Below, one piece after another: positions 33,152 through 39,249 of a stretch of 39,249 nucleotides of DNA. Source of the DNA: an uncultured Bacilli bacterium (lineage in GTDB: Bacteria; Bacillota_I; Bacilli_A; RF39; UBA660); assembly GCA_947628095.1 (NCBI GenBank), contig CANQYO010000006.1, forward strand, positions 1 through 39,249, written 5' to 3'. The position numbers and the translations under genes are program-made. The notes beneath the pieces are model-generated. The model worked only from the letters and a program-made list of their open reading frames with translations. It ran no database searches and was not told the origin of the DNA. Within the stretch, counting starts at the first letter, position 1. Each line of letters opens with the position of its first letter.

Positions 33152-34087
33152 CTACTTTAATTTTAACCCTGTTCCATAAAATTTATTTTCAAATAATTCT
33201 TCTAAATTTACATCTTTATTTTCATATACATAATCATATACTTTTTCAATAACCTCTGCACTCTTATTAACTACATCTTCATATAATTCAAAAAAACTTT
33301 TATTGCTAACTAATTTAGGGTTATGAATATTATACCAATTTTCTTTTTTGGTATTAAAACAAAATTCATCTTTATCTAATGGAAAATTATAAGATAAATA
33401 CCTAACATCTCTAAAAACTTTTTTAGCTAAAACATTCGCAACTTGATAAAAATACCATTTGAAACGACTAGGGTCATATCTTAAATAATGAAAAAAGTTT
33501 TTCATATCTTTTACTGCTTCAAAATAATATTCTCCAATATTACTTTCACCAAAAACTTCTAAAAAAGAAGAATTTAAAAGATTGACTATATTTTCATTTC
33601 TATCAAGGTTTAAAGTCTCATAAAATTTATACTTTCGATAATCAATATTTTCTCTTTTATTTACATAATAATTATCTATATAGGTCTCAATTATAAAATG
33701 AGTATCTCGAATATTATTATCTTTATTAATAATTAAATTACTTTTATAATTAATAAAAGGGTGAAGTGTAGAATCAGCTATATAGTGTGTAATAAAACCC
33801 ATTAATAAAGTAAACTCTTGATTATCTTTACTTTTCTTTACTTTATTAGTTATATTTATTAAAAATTCATTAGTTTTGTTATTATGGACATAAGAACCTA
33901 ATTTTTGTATCTTTTTAGCTTTAGAACTATATACTGCTAAAATTTTATAAAAATACAAAACATCAGCATTAAAAGAATAGATAATAAAATTATTTAAATA
34001 TTCTTCAGATATTCTTTTTTTTATATGAGTATTTAAAGCTTCATAAACATCTTTTGCAATATATGCATGTGTAATACTTGATGGCAT
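33152..34087 (-). CDS. Zinc-dependent phospholipase C-like protein
   Basis: A 311-residue protein of the Zn_dep_PLPC (PF00882) family. It begins MPSSITHAYIAKDVYE, with the first metal-site His, then FNADVLYFY and GFITHYIADSTLHPFINY (about 95-113), which supply the further His and Asp ligands. Members of this Bacillota group lack a signal peptide, as here, and their substrate has not been settled. GAAGGAGG precedes the ATG. A terminator-type hairpin ends only a few bases before that ribosome site, so expression may depend on read-through. Confidence 0.85.
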   Translation of the reverse strand: MPSSITHAYIAKDVYEALNTHIKKRISEEYLNNFIIYSFNADVLYFYKILAVYSSKAKKIQKLGSYVHNNKTNEFLINITNKVKKSKDNQEFTLLMGFITHYIADSTLHPFINYKSNLIINKDNNIRDTHFIIETYIDNYYVNKRENIDYRKYKFYETLNLDRNENIVNLLNSSFLEVFGESNIGEYYFEAVKDMKNFFHYLRYDPSRFKWYFYQVANVLAKKVFRDVRYLSYNFPLDKDEFCFNTKKENWYNIHNPKLVSNKSFFELYEDVVNKSAEVIEKVYDYVYENKDVNLEELFENKFYGTGLKLK

Positions 34088-34102
34088 ACAACCTCCTTCA
34101 AA

Positions 34103-34125
34103 AAAACTAACATTAAGTTAGTTTT
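34103..34125 (-). terminator. Terminator or attenuator before the phospholipase-like gene
   Basis: A perfect nine-pair stem AAAACTAAC/GTTAGTTTT on the minus strand followed by T. It contains the stop codon of the upstream gene and ends a few bases before the GAAGGAGG of the next gene. Confidence 0.7.
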
Positions 34126-35725
34126 TAACGTTTATTTCTGTTATTGTTCGAATTTGATTATTGTTTTTATATTTTACTTTAACTACATCATTACTTTTTA
34201 AAAATGGTAGTAAATTTTTATTAACTTTAATACTTACTGAATAACGATTATCATTACTATCAGTTAAATAATAATATGTTACTCCATCAATTACTGCTGA
34301 AGTTATATTTTTTATTTGCATCTCTTCTTCAAGATTAGTTGTAGTATCACTAGGAGCATCATTTAAATATAATCTTGCTGCTTCTTCAATTCCTAAAGAA
34401 GAATCAGAAGTAGTAACTTTTTGATAATCTACAACATCAACAAAAGCATACATTTTTACAAGTCCCGCATTATCTTTTAAAGACATTAAATATGTTGGTC
34501 TATTATTTAAATTAATTAAAAGTGGGAATGTTGCACGATACTTCTTATCTTGAACAACACCTTCAGCACTAGCCATTGCTGAAAATTCCTCAGCTCCAGC
34601 TATACTATACATATGTGTTTCCTTAGTTCGCATATTAGTTAAAATAAATCCTAAATTTGATTCATCACTTGAAACGGATGTTACTCCTGTATAAAGGTAG
34701 ATATCATCATTCATTGCTAAATAATTATAACCTTCAGTAGTATTAACAACACCTTTTTGTCCAAATATTGAATTAAAGAAACCATTTTTATATTCTCCCC
34801 AATTATCAAATTGGTCAATAATTAATTCAGCATTATATACATGGTCTATCCATTTTGGAACATCTTTAACACTATACCATTTACTACTTCCAGTAATTGG
34901 GTTTAAAACTATTACACCATTTACTTCTTCTCTTAAACCTATTCCTTTATAAGATAAAGTTTCAACAATCCAATAAGGATTTCCTTCATTATCAATTTCA
35001 AAACTTTTAGCTCCAAATATTTTAGTTGGATAACTAATACGTAATTTACGATTTAAATTTTCAAAAAACATAGCTGAAGGCATATATTTCATACCTTTTT
35101 CAAGTCTTACTAACTTAGCTTCACCATTAACTGAATTAACAGTTATATAACCTTTTATTCCTTCTCCTCGATTAGTGAAATATTTAATCATGTCAGCATA
35201 TTCAAGAGGTGTTACACGAATTATATCATTATTATAATTAATTTGAGTATATAAATCTGATACATAAAATTGACTAACTAAATCGGTCATTGAACCCATT
35301 GTTCTATCCCCTAATTTTTGACTACTTTCTTTATCAAGTAAAGGAATCATATTAAAATCTACTTCAGGAATATCTTTTGTAAAATCTTTATTTTCCAAAA
35401 CTTCAATTCGATTAGCATAACTATTAGCATTAAAAATTGGTGAACAAATTAAATTAACTATCAATATTATAATAAAAATAGCTGGTATTACAAATATTAA
35501 TTTTCCTAATTTAAAATCAATATTCATTCTATTCTTTACAAAACTAATTCGACTAGGAACACTTACATTTATAAATGTTGAAATAATATAATAAATAGCA
35601 AGAATAGTTACTATATATAACCAAAATGAGATTGCACTTGGATTTAAAGGTGGTAATGTAAAATAATAAATTATTAAACTTAATACTAATGTTACTAAAA
35701 TACTTATTAAAACTTTTTTATTCAT
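34118..35725 (-). CDS. Large membrane protein, partner gene of ctpA
   Basis: A 535-residue protein with three N-terminal helices (about 5-25, 30-52 and 75-100). A large, probably extracytoplasmic domain follows (about 105-535). The domain is rich in beta strands, with SQFYVSDLYTQINYNN, NPYWIVETLSYKG and NSIFGQKG segments, and ends in a small OB-like part. I cannot name a family. The ATG at 35725 is chosen because GAAGGAG precedes it. A TTG five codons earlier lies inside that site. It starts one base after the ctpA stop, so the two are translated together and may act together at the membrane. Confidence 0.75.
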   Translation of the reverse strand: MNKKVLISILVTLVLSLIIYYFTLPPLNPSAISFWLYIVTILAIYYIISTFINVSVPSRISFVKNRMNIDFKLGKLIFVIPAIFIIILIVNLICSPIFNANSYANRIEVLENKDFTKDIPEVDFNMIPLLDKESSQKLGDRTMGSMTDLVSQFYVSDLYTQINYNNDIIRVTPLEYADMIKYFTNRGEGIKGYITVNSVNGEAKLVRLEKGMKYMPSAMFFENLNRKLRISYPTKIFGAKSFEIDNEGNPYWIVETLSYKGIGLREEVNGVIVLNPITGSSKWYSVKDVPKWIDHVYNAELIIDQFDNWGEYKNGFFNSIFGQKGVVNTTEGYNYLAMNDDIYLYTGVTSVSSDESNLGFILTNMRTKETHMYSIAGAEEFSAMASAEGVVQDKKYRATFPLLINLNNRPTYLMSLKDNAGLVKMYAFVDVVDYQKVTTSDSSLGIEEAARLYLNDAPSDTTTNLEEEMQIKNITSAVIDGVTYYYLTDSNDNRYSVSIKVNKNLLPFLKSNDVVKVKYKNNNQIRTITEINVKN

Positions 35726-35726
35726 T

Positions 35727-36974
35727 TTATTCTCCTTCAACTAATAAATCTAAAGCTTTTTGAAGCTGAGTATCATAACCATTTTCGTCTTCACTTGCTT
35801 CATATACTACTTCATAATCAGGTTTTATTCCCTTTTCATCAATACTATTTCCTTTTGGTGTTAACCATTCTTGGAAAGTAAACTTAATACTTGCACCATT
35901 TGATAATTCTTGAGTTTTTTGAACCTTGCCTTTACCATAAGTTATAGTACCAACAACAATAGCATCATCTTGTTCCATTAAAGCTGCGGTTAAAACTTCA
36001 CTTGCTGAAGCCGAACCTCCATTTACAAGCATTGCTACTTTATAATCACGTTTATCACTTGTTTTATCAATTATTTTTTCAATTTCATCTTTTGTCTTTA
36101 ATTGATAAATTACTTTACCTTTAGGTAAGAACAAAGATATAATATCAGTTACCGTTGATAAATAACCTCCACTGTTGCCTCTAACATCAATAATAAGTGA
36201 ATCAATTTTTTCTTTTTCTAATTCTTTTAATCTTTCTTCAAATTGAGATGCAGTATTTAAAGCAAAAATATCAATTAATAAATATCCTATTTTTTTATCT
36301 TTATATTCAATTAATTTTTTAGAAACTGATTCAAGGTCAATATTTTCTCTTTTAACTTTAAAAGTTAATTCTTCATCATCACGTTTTACTGTCAAAGAAA
36401 CGGTTGTTCCAACTTTTCCTTTAACAAGAGAGGAAATATCATTTAATTTTTTATCAGTTATATCTTTACCATCAACTTTTATTAAAGTATCTCCTTCACG
36501 AAGTCCTGCTTTATATGCTGGTCCATCTTTATTAACTTCTTGAATTTTAATACTACCATCCATGTATTCTCCTATAGTTGTTCCAATTCCAACATATTTA
36601 CCACTTACTTGTTCATTAAAAGCTGTACTTGTTTCTTCATCCATATAAGTAGAATATGGGTCTCCTAAATAATCAACCATTCCACTTATACCAGCTTCAA
36701 GTAATCCTTCACTTGAAACATCTTCATAATATTCATTTAAAATTTCTGTATAAGTATTAACAAATTCATTTAATTCCTTTTTTATTCCTGTATTTAATGA
36801 CCCTTTTTTATACATCAAAATACCACCTAAAAACATACCAAATATTACTGTGATAATCATAAGAGCCACTACTTCCATCATATTAAATTTATTTTTCTTA
36901 TCAAAAAAATTTATATATTTCTTCAAATTAGTTTTTAATTTTTGCAATAGTTTATCTTTTTTTTCTTCTTTCAT
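35727..36974 (-). CDS. ctpA: S41 family C-terminal processing peptidase (CtpA/CtpB-like)
   Basis: A 415-residue membrane-anchored serine protease. One helix (about 34-54), a cap domain, a PDZ domain (about 125-205) and the S41 catalytic domain (about 215-400). The catalytic residues are visible: Ser323 in NGGSASASE, Lys348 in TYGKGKVQ and Gln352, with the CtpB Ser-Lys-Gln spacing. RGNSGG is the substrate groove. Such proteases trim exported proteins; B. subtilis CtpB cleaves SpoIVFA in sporulation, a tempting but unproven parallel here. GGAGAG precedes the ATG. The downstream membrane-protein gene follows after one base. Confidence 0.93.
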   Translation of the reverse strand: MKEEKKDKLLQKLKTNLKKYINFFDKKNKFNMMEVVALMIITVIFGMFLGGILMYKKGSLNTGIKKELNEFVNTYTEILNEYYEDVSSEGLLEAGISGMVDYLGDPYSTYMDEETSTAFNEQVSGKYVGIGTTIGEYMDGSIKIQEVNKDGPAYKAGLREGDTLIKVDGKDITDKKLNDISSLVKGKVGTTVSLTVKRDDEELTFKVKRENIDLESVSKKLIEYKDKKIGYLLIDIFALNTASQFEERLKELEKEKIDSLIIDVRGNSGGYLSTVTDIISLFLPKGKVIYQLKTKDEIEKIIDKTSDKRDYKVAMLVNGGSASASEVLTAALMEQDDAIVVGTITYGKGKVQKTQELSNGASIKFTFQEWLTPKGNSIDEKGIKPDYEVVYEASEDENGYDTQLQKALDLLVEGE

Positions 36975-37084
36975 AAACTCTCCTCAATAAATTATATTAT
37001 TATAATACCACATTTTGACAACTAATAAAATATTCTTTTAAATTCAAAATCATATTTTTAAATTCTATTTTCTTCTATTTAATA

Positions 37085-37115
37085 TAAAAAGAACTATTTT
37101 TCTTTCAATAGTTCT
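37085..37115 (-). terminator. Terminator of the propeller-like gene
   Basis: On the minus strand AGAACTATT, a loop, AATAGTTCT and TTTTTA. The last codons and stop of the gene form the 5' arm. Confidence 0.8.
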
Positions 37116-38629
37116 AATTTATCATTATATTTTAATATTTTAGAATAATAATCTTTGTTATTACCTTTAAATAAATTTCTCTTTGAATTAGTATAACCTA
37201 CTATAATATATGGATTAGTATTATTTATCTTATCAGCTGTATCTGGAATAGCTAAAATAATATCATTCAAAATTTCATTTTTCTTACCACCATAAGTAGC
37301 TGTTTTTAAAATTTTTCCATTATAATCAAATTCTACTATCATACCTTCAGACATATCTTTTTGATAATTTATTCCTGTAATTTTAATATCACTTGATTTA
37401 GTATAACCTACTGCAATTATTTTATCATCTAATAACATAATACTATTAAATCTATCATCATTGTTACCTTTAATTGAGAAAGTATCAACTAATTCACCAT
37501 TTAAATCATAAACAAAAATACATGCATCATATTTAAATACTTTATCTCCTGATTCAGTTACTTCATCACTTACATTCATAGCTGAAGCAATATATAATTT
37601 ATCATCTTTTAATTCAATATCATACATACCATATTGGTCAGTATTTTCATAATTTTTAACCCACTTACGATTACCATTTAAATCAAACTTTATTAACATA
37701 CCGTAGTTATATGCATCTTTTCCACAAGCAATATAGCCATCATCCACTTTTATTACATCTTCTAAAATACCTGATTTGTTTCCTCCAAAATTACTTTTCC
37801 ATTGAAACTTACCATCCATATCGTATTTTAAAATTATTCCACCACCTTGGTCATGATTACCAATTTCCATATTTTCATAAATACTTTGTCCAACTAAAAG
37901 ATAACCATCATCAACAACTACAATTTTTTTAAACTCGGTATCACCTAATATTTGATAGTTTTCACTCGAAAGAAAATTACCATCTAAATCATATTTAGCA
38001 ATTAAACCATCTCTTGTATTTAAACTTAATTGTTTTTCTTCTTTAACATAACTTCCAACTGCAATTATCTTATCACCTACTACTTTAACATCATAGAAAG
38101 TAGAATCATATTTAGTTTTAAAAGTTTTTTCAAAAACAAGATTTAAATTTTTATCATATTTAACTAACTTAGCTTGTTCAGCATAAACACGATTTATTTT
38201 ATCAGTTTGAATACCATCTTGATATTCATAGATAAATGGGTCATTATATTTACTATGTTTAAAATTACTAGAACCAACTGCTAAATAATATTCGTCATTG
38301 ATACTCTCAACACTATACAAAGTATCATTATAAGTAATTTGATTTTCATTTCTTTCACGATAAAGAAACATTAATATAAGTTCAATTACTACAATTGAAA
38401 CGCAAACAATTGTTACTACTTTAGCAACTCGTTTTAATTTAAAATAATCTCTTTCTTGTTTTCTTTCTTTTCTAACCTTTTCTTTATGACTTCCTTTAAA
38501 TTCTGAAGATAAAGTTTTAGAATTTTTTTTCTCTTCTTTGGCTTTAATTTCTTTTTTTGTTTTAGTTTTTGAATTCTTTTCTTTAGAATCTTTTATTTTT
38601 TTATTTTCATCTTTATCTTTTTTGCTCAT
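37094..38629 (-). CDS. Membrane-anchored beta-propeller-like protein
   Basis: A 511-residue protein. A Lys/Glu-rich cytoplasmic tail of about 65 residues comes first, then one membrane helix (about 70-90), then a long outer domain. The outer domain repeats a unit of about 50 residues: a strand such as GYLLVGQSI, then ILKYDMDGKFQWKSNFGG, with DG or NG turns and a following KxxY/W. Five or six units are seen, fitting a propeller. The ligand is unknown. The ATG at 38629 is chosen because AAAGGTGAT precedes it; a GTG three codons earlier is within that site. Confidence 0.8.
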   Translation of the reverse strand: MSKKDKDENKKIKDSKEKNSKTKTKKEIKAKEEKKNSKTLSSEFKGSHKEKVRKERKQERDYFKLKRVAKVVTIVCVSIVVIELILMFLYRERNENQITYNDTLYSVESINDEYYLAVGSSNFKHSKYNDPFIYEYQDGIQTDKINRVYAEQAKLVKYDKNLNLVFEKTFKTKYDSTFYDVKVVGDKIIAVGSYVKEEKQLSLNTRDGLIAKYDLDGNFLSSENYQILGDTEFKKIVVVDDGYLLVGQSIYENMEIGNHDQGGGIILKYDMDGKFQWKSNFGGNKSGILEDVIKVDDGYIACGKDAYNYGMLIKFDLNGNRKWVKNYENTDQYGMYDIELKDDKLYIASAMNVSDEVTESGDKVFKYDACIFVYDLNGELVDTFSIKGNNDDRFNSIMLLDDKIIAVGYTKSSDIKITGINYQKDMSEGMIVEFDYNGKILKTATYGGKKNEILNDIILAIPDTADKINNTNPYIIVGYTNSKRNLFKGNNKDYYSKILKYNDKLELLKEK

Positions 38630-38756
38630 TACTATCACCTTTAATAATCATATCATTTTTTTCAAATTAATACAATTTTTTATGATAAATTATTATAACT
38701 ATTATAATATAAGCTTCACTTTTTAACCCATGATTTTTTAATTAATATAAAAAAAT

Positions 38757-38783
38757 ACATGAATCTAAATTAATTCATATATT
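38757..38783 (-). terminator. Possible terminator of the frame-disrupted gene
   Basis: A six-pair stem ATGAAT/ATTCAT followed on the minus strand by a T run. The stem is short. Confidence 0.4.
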
Positions 38784-38812
38784 TAAATTAGTTTAAAATT
38801 ACTTTTAAATTT

Positions 38813-39107
38813 TTATTTTCTTTTAACTTGAAGCATTTCTTCCCAATCATTAGCTATTTCATGTATAGCAATATTAGCTAATTTATAATTATCTAATACA
38901 ATATACATCTTATTATTTCGTAATTCTTTTATTTCAATTAATAAAGATGGCTCTTTAGTTGACAAATTCATAAAGACCAAAAGGTTCATAGTTGACATAT
39001 GGAATATCATCACTAAAATTAAAACTTATAGTTAGAACAGTATTACTTTTGTTGACAAAATGTCTTTGCATATATGAAATTAAATTTTTTCCATAATTAA
39101 CACTCAT
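38813..39107 (-). pseudogene. Small gene of about 100 residues split by a frameshift
   Basis: The first frame (39107 to 38955) starts at an ATG preceded by GGTGAGG. It encodes 50 residues, MSVNYGKNLISY through PFGLYEFVN, and stops at TAA. The second frame (38971 to 38813, 52 residues) continues as STKEPSLLIEIKELRNNKMY through NDWEEMLQVKRK. It is shifted by one base and has no ribosome site of its own. Composition continues smoothly across the junction, so a single protein of about 100 residues broken by an indel is most likely. Programmed frameshifting, two overlapping small genes or a sequencing error are alternatives. Family unknown. Confidence 0.5.
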
Positions 39108-39128
39108 ATTAACCTCACCAATGCCATT

Positions 39129-39157
39129 ATTATATACTTACAAAGAAAAAAATACAA
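39129..39157 (-). promoter_or_regulatory. Promoter of the frame-disrupted gene
   Basis: On the minus strand TTGTAT (39152-39157), 17 bases, TATAAT (39129-39134). The start codon at 39107 lies 22 bases beyond the -10. Confidence 0.65.
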
Positions 39158-39249
39158 GAATTATCCTGTATTAACACTAAATAAAATTGAAAGTGCCCGA
39201 TATTTTTATCCCGGTCAATAAGTCTTTTAAAAAGTTCTTTCCACTTTCT
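39130..39249 (-). other. Open frame running off the right edge, no call
   Basis: One minus-strand frame is open from the window edge to TAA at 39130-39132 (39 codons, RKWKELFKRLIDRDKN onwards). It could be the tail of a gene beginning outside the window. It is short and its stop lies in the next promoter, so coding is not established. Confidence 0.2.

Noticed and set aside
1..39249. CRISPR arrays, insertion sequences, integrases or phage genes.
   Set aside because: No regularly spaced repeats, transposase, integrase or phage structural motif was seen on either strand.

Overview
The window is strongly AT-rich chromosomal DNA from an uncultured, gut-type low-GC Bacillota, most likely class Bacilli near the RF39/Erysipelotrichia-like lineages. 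TGA is a true stop (for example at 132-134 and 6515-6517) and Trp is TGG, so this is not a code-4 mollicute. Shine-Dalgarno sites are strong. The cell has a wall (MurC, a sortase-type surface protein) and probably sporulates (CotE, a SigF/SigG-like sigma factor). The lineage call is inference from gene content.

Layout. 1-2502: tRNA-Val, S1-domain protein, endonuclease IV, a lone prepilin-like protein and tmRNA. 2665-5870: two unknown genes, thioredoxin reductase and a PF06541-type membrane protein. 5982-9480: two coupled unknown genes, CotE, two Tim44-like zinc-ribbon proteins and a decayed remnant of a further copy. 9503-12091: RecA, a YigZ/IMPACT protein and a TPR-like protein. 12155-15740: ZIP transporter, thioester/CnaB surface protein and the sigma factor. 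15778-16022: a non-coding RNA, probably 6S. 16154-21250: alpha/beta hydrolase, unknown protein, MurC, WG-repeat membrane protein, DUF308 protein and an unknown anchored protein. 21463-28166: Fhs, unknown protein, NUDIX hydrolase, UvrB and a coupled radical SAM protein. 28219-31611: a five-gene operon of one exported CxxC protein, three membrane proteins and a BcrA-type ABC ATPase. 31858-39249: GufA-type ZIP transporter, TM2 protein, zinc-dependent phospholipase C-like protein, S41 (CtpA) protease with a membrane partner, an anchored propeller-like protein and a small frame-disrupted gene.

How the parts relate. Most genes are housekeeping: DNA repair (Nfo, RecA, UvrB), ribosome rescue, wall synthesis, one-carbon metabolism and redox. 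The accessory content is mainly surface and envelope: the adhesin, Tim44-like proteins, WG and propeller proteins, CtpA and the exported-protein/ABC operon. That operon is the best candidate for an undescribed system. Its first gene is bracketed by two complementary RNA elements, one in the leader and one just before the second gene, which could set different expression for the exported protein and its transporters. Many transcription units end in hairpins that reuse the last codons of the gene, and two convergent gene pairs overlap at their stops.
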